From: Vampirovibrio sp.
GTDB taxonomy: Bacteria; Cyanobacteriota; Vampirovibrionia; Vampirovibrionales; Vampirovibrionaceae
Direction: 5' to 3'
Length of the DNA stretch: 45,380 nucleotides
Assembly (NCBI GenBank): GCA_021323475.1
Contig: JAJQJM010000004.1
Span: 1 to 45,380 of the forward strand
Shown here: piece by piece, positions 26,291 through 33,332 of the stretch
Layout: each line of letters starts with the position of its first letter
How positions within the stretch are numbered: the first letter of the stretch is position 1
The notes under the pieces: model-generated
The model's input: the letters and a program-made list of their open reading frames with translations, nothing else
Told to the model about the DNA's origin: nothing
Databases searched by the model: none
Program-made: the position numbers and the translations under genes

Positions 26291-26650
26291 ATGATAAATG
26301 ATCGCAACCAGATTTGTTTCCGTTTAAAGCAGGCTCGCCTGGAGGCGAAGCTGAAGCAGGAGACTGTGGCCCGGTATCTGCAAATTCCCACGTCCGCGGT
26401 ATCTTCCTTTGAGTCCGGACACCGGAAACTGGATGCGGTCGAGTTGTATATGCTGTCCAAATTATACAAAAAACCCATGGAATGGTTCTTCAACGAGAAA
26501 TCGGATTATATGTTTATTTCCACCCGTCAGCAGGGCGTGGAAATGGATGATCCGCTTATTAACGAATGCCTCAATTTGCTGAAGAACGCGCCCAAACACC
26601 TGCAAAAGAGCGCGGCCTACGGGGTTATTGGTTTTTTAAGCGAACGTTAA
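26291..26650 (+). CDS. XRE-family helix-turn-helix regulator
   Basis: This 119-residue protein has an N-terminal XRE/Cro-type HTH at about residues 10-64: R-L-K-Q-A-R-L-E-A-K-L-K-Q-E-T-V-A-R-Y-L, then T-S-A-V-S-S-F-E-S-G-H-R-K-L. A conserved L-Y-K-K-P-M-E-W-F-F segment follows. The C-terminal 45 residues form a helical effector or dimer region ending G-V-I-G-F-L-S-E-R. AGGAGG lies 11 bases upstream of the ATG. It stands alone between the folate enzyme and pilMN, so its targets are unknown. The residues after the HTH resemble short regulators of the HipB/SinR kind. Confidence 0.85.
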   Translation: MINDRNQICFRLKQARLEAKLKQETVARYLQIPTSAVSSFESGHRKLDAVELYMLSKLYKKPMEWFFNEKSDYMFISTRQQGVEMDDPLINECLNLLKNAPKHLQKSAAYGVIGFLSER

Positions 26651-26801
26651 CCGGGCCGCTCCGCATCCATCCAGCTAAAAGCAATGTGCTGTTGGTTCAA
26701 CGTGAAAACGATCCTGTCCTCTTAATGATGTAAAACACGCTGGGGGCTCAGGCATTTCTCCACTCCTGTCATGGAAGGTATGTTATATTTGTGGAATCTG
26801 A

Positions 26802-28427
26802 GTGAGAGATTTAGAGCGTGGCTTTTCTTCCATGACCGTGACCCCTACCAACAAAAAGCCAGTATATGCCGGCTTGTCCATTTCCCATGAGGCGATTGAG
26901 CTGGTGGTGTTCTCACCAAAAACCCTCTCGGTCGAGCAGTCGGTTTCATTGCCGATTCCCGACGGTCTGTTCGATAACGAGCGGGATTCCATCTCTGACC
27001 CCGCTTTGCTGAAGGGGCTGTTGGCCCAGGCGTTTCAAGCCGTTAAATTAAAGCCGGCCACGGTGCATTTGTCGCTGCCGGGCACGTTGCTTCGCATGGT
27101 GGAAATGCCCAAGATGGATCCGAGCGGGCTCTATGTCTCGCTTTCCAGCGAAGCCGAACGCTACAAGACCTTCGATAATACCGAAGCGTCCGTTGATTTT
27201 ATCGTCTGTGAAAATCCCCACCTGCCGCCCAATATGCTGCAATTGGTGCTGGGCGCCGTTCGCAGCGACGTGTTGCACCTGTACCTGAAAACCTTGAAGG
27301 AACTCAAGGTGAAGGTGCACAGCATTGGTCTGGAGCCCTTGAGCATTTTACGGGGCATGGCCGGCACCGGCGTACTGGATAGCCTGGTGCAGCAAATCGG
27401 CACCGATGCCTGCTGGGGTATGATGTTCGTGGAAGCGTCACGGGTGCGTTTTACCCTGTGGCGGTGCGATAAATTGCTGGAACTGCGGGAACTCAGCATG
27501 GATACCCATGAGTTTGTCCATGCCGCACCCGGTTCCATTGTGGTTGAGGACATGCTGGAGGAAATTCGCCGGACGGTGAAAACCGAGCAACCGGTGCTGT
27601 GGTTGACCCACAATATGCCTCCCGCTATGGAAAACGCCTTGGCCGAAGTATTGGGCTGCCCGGTCCGAATGGCGCCGATGGGTAATGCCATCAATATGGG
27701 CCAGCCGTTGCAACTGTCTTCATTGGGGTCGGCTATGACATCCGTCGTGCCTTTCCCCTTTGAATTGGATATTACCGAAGGTATTAAGTCAGCGGGTGGC
27801 AGTTCTGCATCCGCCACATCGGAAGTGGCCGCCGACATCGACAGCGGAGATGGTCCTCCGCCCTGGCTGATTCCGGCTGGTTTCGCCTCGCTGGCGCTGG
27901 GCGGCATCGCATCCGGTATTTTATTTGCGATGGCCAGCATGGCTGCCATGCAAATTCCGGATCTCACCAGTAAAGTGGAATCCGCCAAAGTGGAAGTGGC
28001 CGGTTTGCAAACCCGTCAGGCCGAGCTGAAAAAGAAGGTGGAACTGGATAAGAGCCTGCTGGATATGGTGGAAAAAGCCAAGATCCGCAACCACGTATAC
28101 GTAGCGTTTACGGATGATCTGAAGCGCAAAACCCCGGAACAGCTCTGGGTGCAGCAGTTGCAGGTAAACGACGAAGTGTCGATGGAGGGCAAGGCCCTGA
28201 ATCACCAATCCGTCATTAATTTCGCCAAAAGTTTTGATACGGCCCCCTATACCCGTGCGGTGCTGATTGACTCCATCAAGGAAGGTCGTCTGGGTTCCAG
28301 CCTGGTTTACGATTTCAAAATCAGCGGCGGCGTCAACCTGGATAAGTCCATCATGCCTCCCGCTGCGGCGGCTCCTGTCAGCGATCCGTCTAGTTCCGTC
28401 GTTGAACCGGCCAAATCAGGAGCGTAA
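26802..28427 (+). CDS. Fused PilM-PilN type IV pilus assembly protein
   Basis: The protein is 541 residues long. Residues 20-330 are PilM-like, with an actin-like fold seen as V-Y-A-G-L-S-I-S-H-E-A-I-E-L-V-V, V-H-L-S-L-P-G-T-L-L-R-M-V-E-M-P and Y-L-K-T-L-K-E-L-K-V-K-V-H-S-I-G-L-E-P. After an acidic linker comes one membrane segment (about 353-382), a coiled coil (about 390-430) and a PilN-like C-terminal domain (about 435-510). PilM and PilN normally bind each other as separate proteins, so a fusion joins the cytoplasmic ring to the inner-membrane platform. pilO follows after 2 bp. The start is uncertain: GTG 26802 or ATG 26832. Confidence 0.82.
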   Translation: MRDLERGFSSMTVTPTNKKPVYAGLSISHEAIELVVFSPKTLSVEQSVSLPIPDGLFDNERDSISDPALLKGLLAQAFQAVKLKPATVHLSLPGTLLRMVEMPKMDPSGLYVSLSSEAERYKTFDNTEASVDFIVCENPHLPPNMLQLVLGAVRSDVLHLYLKTLKELKVKVHSIGLEPLSILRGMAGTGVLDSLVQQIGTDACWGMMFVEASRVRFTLWRCDKLLELRELSMDTHEFVHAAPGSIVVEDMLEEIRRTVKTEQPVLWLTHNMPPAMENALAEVLGCPVRMAPMGNAINMGQPLQLSSLGSAMTSVVPFPFELDITEGIKSAGGSSASATSEVAADIDSGDGPPPWLIPAGFASLALGGIASGILFAMASMAAMQIPDLTSKVESAKVEVAGLQTRQAELKKKVELDKSLLDMVEKAKIRNHVYVAFTDDLKRKTPEQLWVQQLQVNDEVSMEGKALNHQSVINFAKSFDTAPYTRAVLIDSIKEGRLGSSLVYDFKISGGVNLDKSIMPPAAAAPVSDPSSSVVEPAKSGA

Positions 28428-28429
28428 TC

Positions 28430-29143
28430 ATGGCACTCAAAAAAAGCGAGAAATTATTGGTCGGCGGCGGTTTGATTGTAGGGGGCATCGCCCTGTTTAT
28501 CGGACTGGGGCTTCCCCAGTGGGATGCCTATAGCAACAGCAATTCCCAGGTGACGGATTTAAATCAGCAGATTACCGATCTGGGTGTCCAAAAAGACACT
28601 TTAAACGCCCAAATCGCGCTACTGGAAAAAAACACGGATATTCCCGCCGGTATTGAAATTAAAACCTACACACCGGACACCAAGGAAGCGACCATTAAGG
28701 AGCTTCTGGATCAGGTGGTGGGTATGGCCACCCAGGCCGGCAACAAATTTATCAGCCTGACGCCCACGGAAGCGGAGCCTATTTTGCCGCCCGCCCCGGC
28801 ATCCAAGGATGGGAAGGCGAAAGAAGGCGATGCCGCCAAGACCACGGAAGCAGGCGCCGCTGCCGCTGCGGATGCCAATGGCGAGAAAAAAGAGCCTGTG
28901 CTACCGGCCCCGATTCTCAGCACGTTTGGCTATGACTTGGCGATTCGAGGCACTTACAACAGCATTCAAAACTTTTTGAAACTGATGGACGACCAGAAGG
29001 CCTTGCTGGAGATCAGCGCCATCCGCCTGGAAAATGAGGCGGCCAGCGATCCGGCAGCCGGTGGTGGCGATAAGGTGACGGATCCCAGTGCGCCCATTCG
29101 GTTGACCGCCAAGCTACGATTGGCCCTGCAACCGATTGAATAA
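28430..29143 (+). CDS. pilO: PilO-like type IV pilus inner-membrane platform protein
   Basis: This 237-residue protein has one N-terminal membrane segment (about 9-28), then a coiled coil (about 37-66, L-N-Q-Q-I-T-D-L-G-V-Q-K-D-T-L). The periplasmic ferredoxin-like PilO domain includes L-D-Q-V-V-G-M-A-T-Q-A-G and, after an insert, G-T-Y-N-S-I-Q-N-F-L-K-L-M-D. The insert at about 123-157 is a low-complexity Ala/Lys/Glu stretch. It dimerises with the PilN part of the upstream fusion. The gene starts 2 bp after pilMN, so the two form an operon. pilP and pilQ, which usually follow, are absent before the phage region. Confidence 0.85.
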   Translation: MALKKSEKLLVGGGLIVGGIALFIGLGLPQWDAYSNSNSQVTDLNQQITDLGVQKDTLNAQIALLEKNTDIPAGIEIKTYTPDTKEATIKELLDQVVGMATQAGNKFISLTPTEAEPILPPAPASKDGKAKEGDAAKTTEAGAAAAADANGEKKEPVLPAPILSTFGYDLAIRGTYNSIQNFLKLMDDQKALLEISAIRLENEAASDPAAGGGDKVTDPSAPIRLTAKLRLALQPIE

Positions 29144-29427
29144 GAGGGTTCGCCTGTGTTCCAAATTGTTTTGGGGCCACGTTCGGACAATCTATCCATA
29201 ACGGGCCGGTTTGAAAAAACCCCTACAAAATAAAAACCTGTAAGATTGGCATAGTTGTTAAAATAACGTTCCTGAGAGGGTTTCGACGGTTGAAGAAGAT
29301 GTGTAGTGAACGCATTTCCGATCGCAAAATCCGGTGTTATTTTGTAGGACTTGGAATTGTAAAACCGAATATTTATCCGGTTAACTCCTGGGTTTCTGAG
29401 ATAAGATCTAAGCACCATAAATCCATC
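29144..29427. other. Chromosome-phage border region with inverted repeats
   Basis: No gene was found. CCTACAAAATAA (29222-29233) and TTATTTTGTAGG (29337-29348) form a perfect 12-bp inverted repeat around 103 bp. A second palindrome, AACCGAATA-TT-TATCCGGTT, lies at 29363-29382. Between the pilus operon and the phage genes, such repeats could belong to an attachment site or to a regulatory leader. The second copy of a core site would be outside the window. Confidence 0.35.
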
Positions 29428-29454
29428 GCCCGACCTCCCCCGGTTGGGCTTTTT
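29428..29454 (+). terminator. Rho-independent terminator
   Basis: GCCCGACC (29428-29435) pairs with GGTTGGGC (29442-29449), one G-U pair, with loop TCCCCC and a TTTTT tail. It ends the rightward transcript from pilMN-pilO or from the border region. Confidence 0.85.
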
Positions 29455-29498
29455 ATTCGGATATGATCTAATATAGTAGAGGCTATTGAAGGGTTTAA

Positions 29499-29939
29499 AT
29501 GATGCGCCGGATACTTTTACTCACGGTTTTGTTTTTCATCGCTTCAGCGCAAGCTGAGAAGGTATGCTCCGCTCATGACGGGGATACGATCAAGTTATGT
29601 ACCGGGGAGTCTATCCGATTTAATGGGATTGATGCGCCCGAATTGAAACAGCCTTACGGTGTTCCGGCCCGTGATTATCTCCGCCGCCTGGTAGTGGGTA
29701 AGGATGTGCGGCTGGCTTGTAAGGGGAAATCTTATAACCGGAAAGTGTGTGGCGTGTACCTGGGGGACTTGGATGTTCAGCGGGATATGGTAGACCACGG
29801 GTTTGCTTATGACTACTTCCACTATAGCCGGGGCCGGTTTGCGGATGCGGAAGCGTTTGCCCGTGGCAGGAAACTAGGGGTTTGGGCTATGCCGGATGGT
29901 GGGGAACGTCCGTGGGATTATCGGCGCTCTAAACGCTGA
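29499..29939 (+). CDS. Exported thermonuclease-family nuclease (SNase fold)
   Basis: This 146-residue protein has a signal peptide (M-M-R-R-I-L-L-L-T-V-L-F-F-I-A-S-A-Q-A). The staphylococcal-nuclease core has the metal Asp in A-H-D-G-D-T-I-K-L, catalytic Arg and Glu in I-R-F-N-G-I-D-A-P-E-L-K-Q, and the second Arg in Y-N-R-K-V-C-G-V-Y-L. The D-M-V-D-H-G-F-A-Y-D-Y and G-V-W-A segments are also typical. It should cut nucleic acids outside the inner membrane. Three Cys residues could make disulfides. It lies between the pilus operon terminator and the phage switch, so it may be chromosomal, phage cargo or a moron gene. Confidence 0.9.
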   Translation: MMRRILLLTVLFFIASAQAEKVCSAHDGDTIKLCTGESIRFNGIDAPELKQPYGVPARDYLRRLVVGKDVRLACKGKSYNRKVCGVYLGDLDVQRDMVDHGFAYDYFHYSRGRFADAEAFARGRKLGVWAMPDGGERPWDYRRSKR

Positions 29940-30183
29940 TTCCCCTAGGTGTCAACAACCACCCATCCGCTGAAACCCCACTCCCGCAAGTGAGAGCATA
30001 TATAGCAGAGCTTGTGAATTAGCATATTGTCAAATTAATTGCAACCCATTGATTAATATACGGGATAGCTTTATCCTATACTCTAGCCCATCCCTTTCAG
30101 TGAGAAAGCGGGAATGATTTAGAGTTATATCCACAGGCAATACATAATATCCAGCCTAGAAAGTATATTCGAGATCGGTTAAG

Positions 30184-30378
30184 ATGGGTTATACCTTACA
30201 TATTGAAGTGGAAAGTCCGAGGAGGAAAGTGAATATGCCGGAAATGAGCGGCGAGGGTTTTGGCGTGGAATCGGAAGAAGGGTTTTTGGTCCAGCTTGGA
30301 GACGCACTACTAGAAGTAATGAGCGATTTGGAAATTGCAGTGTTTTTGTCCGGAAAGATCCACTCTTCAGTCTTATAA
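30184..30378 (+). CDS. Doubtful small hypothetical protein
   Basis: This 64-residue acidic protein has no recognisable motif. The ATG lacks a clear ribosome-binding site. The 3' end overlaps the convergent repressor-like gene by six bases. It may be a real phage-border gene, but the coding evidence is weak. Confidence 0.35.
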   Translation: MGYTLHIEVESPRRKVNMPEMSGEGFGVESEEGFLVQLGDALLEVMSDLEIAVFLSGKIHSSVL

Positions 30379-30693
30379 ATCATCTTCAAACCCAATAGAG
30401 GTTAATCTTTCCATAAACTCTTTATAGGCTTCCCTTGTCGCCTCACGTCTTTCTTGCTCTTTTGTGTCGTAAGGGTCCTTACCGTGAAACGCTCTATGCA
30501 TTTGCATTGGGTCCCACTGCAATACCCTTGCAAGCTTATAAAGATATGAAGCTTTAATATCTTTTACGTTGGTGTTTATTATCCGCTTAACATAATTCTT
30601 GGAGACGCCCATCCTTTTTGCTGCTTCGGCTGGGGTTAATCCAATTTCGTTAAGGCGAGCCTCTACGGCTTTACCAAAGTCTATGAAGCTCAT
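30373..30693 (-). CDS. HTH regulator on the phage leftward side
   Basis: This 106-residue protein has an XRE-type HTH at about residues 8-62 (G-L-T-P-A-E-A-A-K-R-M-G-V-S-K-N-Y-V-K-R-I). An Arg/Glu-rich helical tail lacks any peptidase domain. ATG 30693 is chosen over a GTG four codons upstream; neither has a strong ribosome-binding site. It is last in the leftward set and separated from it by a terminator, so it has its own promoter. It could be an accessory regulator or an antitoxin-like protein. Confidence 0.75.
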   Translation of the reverse strand: MSFIDFGKAVEARLNEIGLTPAEAAKRMGVSKNYVKRIINTNVKDIKASYLYKLARVLQWDPMQMHRAFHGKDPYDTKEQERREATREAYKEFMERLTSIGFEDDL

Positions 30694-30770
30694 TACAACA
30701 CTCACTTTAACGTCCAGCGATGAACATAGGGTTTCAAAGAATCCCCATATATGGACCCAACACTCCCAAC

Positions 30771-30797
30771 AAAAAGCCCTCCACCTTGGGAGGGCTT
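30771..30797 (-). terminator. Rho-independent terminator, minus strand
   Basis: The 9-bp stem AAGCCCTCC (30774-30782) / GGAGGGCTT (30789-30797) is followed on the minus strand by a T-run (CTTTTTG). It ends the leftward phage transcript 38 bp after the gene at 30835-31296. Confidence 0.88.
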
Positions 30798-30834
30798 CTG
30801 TATATATTTTAAGCTCTGCTTTACTTATTGGGTG

Positions 30835-31296
30835 TTACTTCTTAAATAAACCTTGAACTATTGCCAAATCTATCCCGTGATTGGCTATATAGACAGTCTC
30901 CCCAGCGCCAGCACATAATATAAAAAAGATGGTAACGCTAACGACAGGATGCTTTACGATGAAGTCAATGATTTTGCCAAGATTGTTATTGGAGTTGTTG
31001 TTGGTGGCATTTGGCTGCTGGGCGCTGGCAATGTCTTTCATGGGGTGGGCTGAAATAATTGGCTGGACATTGTCTTTGATCCAACACTGAAGGTGCATTA
31101 ACTGCTGCTGGGTTTGCTCCATCATGCCCAAGCCTTGATGAAAATATTGATCCCCATAATCAACACCTTCTGGAGTTCTTGCTTCCATGTGCATCTTCTG
31201 ACCGAGCTGAGCTCTTGTTATCTTTATTTGCTCAAAAGTCGCATAAGCAAACCCCATTTGGTCGGCTAATGGTATATTTCTCTCTTGCTCGCTCAT
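30835..31296 (-). CDS. Phage hypothetical protein with C-terminal membrane anchor
   Basis: This 153-residue protein is soluble and helical over residues 1-105, with Q/N-rich parts (Q-Q-P-N-A-T-N-N-N-S-N-N-N). One membrane segment follows (about 115-135: V-V-S-V-T-I-F-F-I-L-C-A-G-A-G) and a short tail. AGAGGAG sits three bases upstream of the ATG, a strong site. It lies last in the leftward immunity-side operon. Membrane proteins in this position are often superinfection-exclusion factors, but nothing here proves that. Confidence 0.72.
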   Translation of the reverse strand: MSEQERNIPLADQMGFAYATFEQIKITRAQLGQKMHMEARTPEGVDYGDQYFHQGLGMMEQTQQQLMHLQCWIKDNVQPIISAHPMKDIASAQQPNATNNNSNNNLGKIIDFIVKHPVVSVTIFFILCAGAGETVYIANHGIDLAIVQGLFKK

Positions 31297-31331
31297 TTAC
31301 TCCTCTCCCAGCCAAGGCCCAGGATTATTTG

Positions 31332-31631
31332 TTAATCATCTTTGACAGGGGTTTTTCCGAATTGCCAAGTAAGCCACATGATCCCAATATAAACAAAAGC
31401 CAGTGTAAAAGCGCCGCCATTCTCACTATCTTCATCATTCCAGTTCATAAAGTGATCCCAATGGGATATTTGAAATGCAATTGCTGCCACGACATTAAAC
31501 GCCATGAACAAGAATAAACCAGCGCCTACTTTACCTATGAATTGTTCTGGAGCCTTCCGGAAAGAGGCTACCGCATACCAAATCAAATACCCCAGCACTG
31601 CCAAACCGGCGAGTCCAAGAATTTCATTCAT
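31332..31631 (-). CDS. Phage small membrane protein (three segments)
   Basis: This 99-residue protein has hydrophobic segments at about 3-22, 34-56 and 74-92, separated by basic and acidic loops (R-K-A-P-E-Q; N-W-N-D-E-D-S-E-N). It lies in the leftward operon between the CI-side regulator and the anchored protein. The ribosome-binding site is weak. It may act with the next gene in exclusion, but this is inferred from place only. Confidence 0.65.
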   Translation of the reverse strand: MNEILGLAGLAVLGYLIWYAVASFRKAPEQFIGKVGAGLFLFMAFNVVAAIAFQISHWDHFMNWNDEDSENGGAFTLAFVYIGIMWLTWQFGKTPVKDD

Positions 31632-31725
31632 AGTCGTTTAGTTTTGTCCTTTCCAAAAGCAGCTCATCAATAAAGACAAAAAACAGCTCTTTTAAGCATA
31701 TACCCTTCCATTTGAGAGTTGGGAC

Positions 31726-32061
31726 CTATGCCCCCAAACTTTCCATCAATTTTTTAACAGAAGTTTTATGAACCGGGTTCCGTCTTAATGCAGAAACCAG
31801 GGCCAAAGTAATAACTTCTTCATCGTATTCTTCTAGGAGTCGCCAGCTTTTTAAAACCTTTGCCTCTGGAAAACCTGGGATATTGGCGAACGCTTCCAGC
31901 ATATTATCGTTGTAAAGCCATTTATTGCGCCGATACTTACGAACTTGCGCAGGGTCTAATCCGGCCTTACCTAACAATTTCTCTTTTTTGTCCCCAGTTT
32001 CAGCAATTGCTTGCTCAATTAGGGCATCAATTTTGTCTAGCAAATCGCTCATATAGGTCAT
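31726..32061 (-). CDS. Repressor-position phage protein (CI counterpart)
   Basis: This 111-residue protein is all-helical and lies where CI sits, divergent from the Cro-like gene. The segment K-A-G-L-D-P-A-Q-V-R-K-Y-R-R-N-K-W-L could be a divergent DNA-binding helix pair. The C-terminal half is Leu/Glu-rich (L-L-E-E-Y-D-E-E-V-I-T-L-A-L-V). No LexA-like protease domain is present. Operator O1 overlaps its start codon, implying autoregulation. ATG 32061 (GGAA upstream) or 32052 are both possible starts. The function is assigned mainly from position. Confidence 0.6.
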   Translation of the reverse strand: MTYMSDLLDKIDALIEQAIAETGDKKEKLLGKAGLDPAQVRKYRRNKWLYNDNMLEAFANIPGFPEAKVLKSWRLLEEYDEEVITLALVSALRRNPVHKTSVKKLMESLGA

Positions 32062-32151
32062 TATGTTCCGGTTTCCAAAATAAAAAAAGTGATCTATTGA
32101 CCGGTATGTACTGACCTGATAATATACTTACATAGGTCAGTAGTGACCGGT
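32055..32151. promoter_or_regulatory. Three related 18-bp phage operators
   Basis: O1 is AGGTCATTATGTTCCGGT (32055-32072), O3 is AGGTCAGTAGTGACCGGT (32134-32151), and O2 is the inverted copy ACCGGTATGTACTGACCT (32100-32117). All share A-G-G-T-C-A-x-T-A at one end and C-C-G-G-T at the other. O3 contains the perfect palindrome GGTCA-N4-TGACC. O1 covers the start of the leftward gene, O2 lies inside the rightward promoter, and O3 lies just after its expected start point. Confidence 0.82.
32097..32125 (+). promoter_or_regulatory. Rightward early promoter (PR-like)
   Basis: TTGACC (32097-32102) and TAATAT (32120-32125) are separated by exactly 17 bp, a near-consensus sigma-70 promoter. It reads into the Cro-like gene. 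Operator O2 fills the spacer and O3 starts about 9 bp past the -10 box, so a bound repressor would block it. Confidence 0.82.
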
Positions 32152-32165
32152 AAGGAGATTCCGAA

Positions 32166-32378
32166 GTGAATTTAAAAACAATACGAAAAACTAAAGGATT
32201 CACACAGGCTGAAGCAGCCCATTTGCTTGGCGTGTCAGAAAGAGCGTGGAGGCGATGGGAAAACACTGGAATAAACATTCCTTCTAGCCTTCTGTTGCAA
32301 ATTCAAGAAGTTTTCAGCCTCTCAGATTCTGAAACTTTAGGGTTGATAAAACCCAAAACCAAAGAACCTAACCAGTAA
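32166..32378 (+). CDS. Cro-like small HTH regulator
   Basis: This 70-residue protein is mostly one XRE-type HTH: K-T-K-G-F-T-Q-A-E-A-A-H-L-L-G-V-S-E-R-A then W-R-R-W-E-N-T-G. It has a C-terminal extension K-P-K-T-K-E-P-N-Q. The GTG start has AAGGAG eight bases upstream. It is first in the rightward early operon, immediately after PR and operator O3. The role of Cro (turning down repressor and early transcription) is inferred from size and place. Confidence 0.85.
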   Translation: MNLKTIRKTKGFTQAEAAHLLGVSERAWRRWENTGINIPSSLLLQIQEVFSLSDSETLGLIKPKTKEPNQ

Positions 32379-32428
32379 CAAAAGTTACCACCCAAGATCC
32401 AGAACATCAATAAGGAGCAAGGAAGGAT

Positions 32429-32638
32429 ATGGCAAATCGAGGCGGCAGACCAATATTCGCAGGGCGCATCTCCAGCGTAATCCTTGACCGCATTAAAAAA
32501 GAAGCTGAAGCAATGGACGTCACGCTTACCGGCTATATCCAATCTGTTCTGTGGGACCACATTCGTGAACTGGATAAACCCAAGTATCAGCAACCTATAC
32601 AACCGGTACACCAAGGTTTTAGAGCAATGGGTAACTGA
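32429..32638 (+). CDS. Small ribbon-helix-helix-like protein
   Basis: This 69-residue protein has a pattern like CopG/Arc DNA-binding proteins: a short strand (R-P-I-F-A-G-R-I), then helices S-V-I-L-D-R-I-K-K-E-A-E-A-M-D-V and T-L-T-G-Y-I-Q-S-V-L-W-D-H-I. An Ala-Gly-Arg basic N-terminus and a Pro/Gln-rich tail flank it. GGAAGG lies directly before the ATG. It is second in the rightward operon and probably a regulator. Confidence 0.72.
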   Translation: MANRGGRPIFAGRISSVILDRIKKEAEAMDVTLTGYIQSVLWDHIRELDKPKYQQPIQPVHQGFRAMGN

Positions 32639-32654
32639 AAGGAGCCTAACCAAG

Positions 32655-32765
32655 ATGAAAGTTAGCACCGAGACTCAGGAAACGCAAGCAGGAACGCAGC
32701 AGGATTCCTTCTGGTTCTGGTTGGCGGGTGCCATCACTGTTTGCTTTCCTTACCTGTTTATCTAA
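32655..32765 (+). CDS. Very small phage membrane protein
   Basis: This 36-residue frame starts at an ATG with AAAGGAG about ten bases upstream. A hydrophilic Thr/Gln-rich N-terminus is followed by one hydrophobic segment (F-W-F-W-L-A-G-A-I-T-V-C-F-P-Y-L-F-I). It is 16 bp after the previous gene. The function is unknown. Confidence 0.5.
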   Translation: MKVSTETQETQAGTQQDSFWFWLAGAITVCFPYLFI

Positions 32766-32793
32766 AGCAGATTTTTAAGTCGTAAACCGTTCT

Positions 32794-32928
32794 TTGACAA
32801 CTGAATAGGCCGCTCACCGAAAAATCAGAATTACGCTGACGGATAAAGGGCCACTGGGAGACTGAAACTATAACCGCCTCATGGTTATGAGACGTGGGGC
32901 GGCTTATGGATTTAGAAAGGAATAAACA
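32794..32928 (+). promoter_or_regulatory. Possible structured leader with competing hairpins
   Basis: TTGACA at 32794-32799 could be a -35 box, but no good -10 box follows. Two exclusive foldings are visible. ATAACC (32870-32875) can pair with GGTTAT (32883-32888). Alternatively CCGCC (32874-32878) pairs with GGCGG (32898-32902) and encloses CTCAT/ATGAG. An outer pair GCCGC (32809-32813)/GCGGC (32899-32903) competes too. The region has no gene and ends at the ribosome-binding site of the next one. Confidence 0.35.
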
Positions 32929-33150
32929 ATGATGAAAGATATTCAATCCCTGTATGACCAAGCTGCCGAGGCTTTTCTCTGCCAGCAAGATCCAAAACGG
33001 GCGCTTGAGTTGATTGAAGCCCACTTGGAGAAGAATCCAAATGATGTATCTGGCTGGACTTTGAAAGCTGACATTTACTACTGCACTAATCAGGACTGGA
33101 ATGCAGCCAAGTGTTATACACAAGCTGCGAAGATTCTGACCAGAAAGTAA
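32929..33150 (+). CDS. Small TPR-like phage protein
   Basis: This 73-residue protein resembles two TPR units: L-Y-D-Q-A-A-E-A-F-L-C-Q-Q-D-P-K-R-A-L-E then A-L/I-E-A-H-L-E-K-N-P-N-D-V-S-G-W and A-K-C-Y-T-Q-A-A-K-I-L. It probably mediates protein contacts in the host cell. AAAGGA lies upstream of the ATG, in the module TTTAGAAAGGAATAA that is repeated before the gene at 33758. Confidence 0.75.
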   Translation: MMKDIQSLYDQAAEAFLCQQDPKRALELIEAHLEKNPNDVSGWTLKADIYYCTNQDWNAAKCYTQAAKILTRK

Positions 33151-33209
33151 CTGCTGAGCTAACGCTTTTAGCCGCTTATATTTACCCCAATAAGAGAAAG
33201 GAGAAGGGA

Positions 33210-33332
33210 ATGAACGAGCGCCAGAAAGCACACGCTGATTTGATGGCGGCGCTTTTAGAACTGTCTCAAGCCAACAATGAGTTGGAAAAGGCTGTAGATG
33301 ACTACATCCGATGGATGAGCGGATCCCAATAA
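33210..33332 (+). CDS. Very small coiled-coil phage protein
   Basis: This 40-residue helix reads M-N-E-R-Q-K-A-H-A-D-L-M-A-A-L-L-E-L and is followed by E-L-E-K-A-V-D-D-Y. AAAGGAGAAGGGA precedes the ATG, the same leader as before 33378. The frame is open further upstream, but only this start has a ribosome-binding site. Confidence 0.6.
   Translation: MNERQKAHADLMAALLELSQANNELEKAVDDYIRWMSGSQ

Noticed and set aside
27161-27988. 275-residue minus-strand frame
   Set aside because: It lies wholly inside pilMN on the other strand; no ribosome-binding site, Ser/Pro-rich nonsense composition, no motif.
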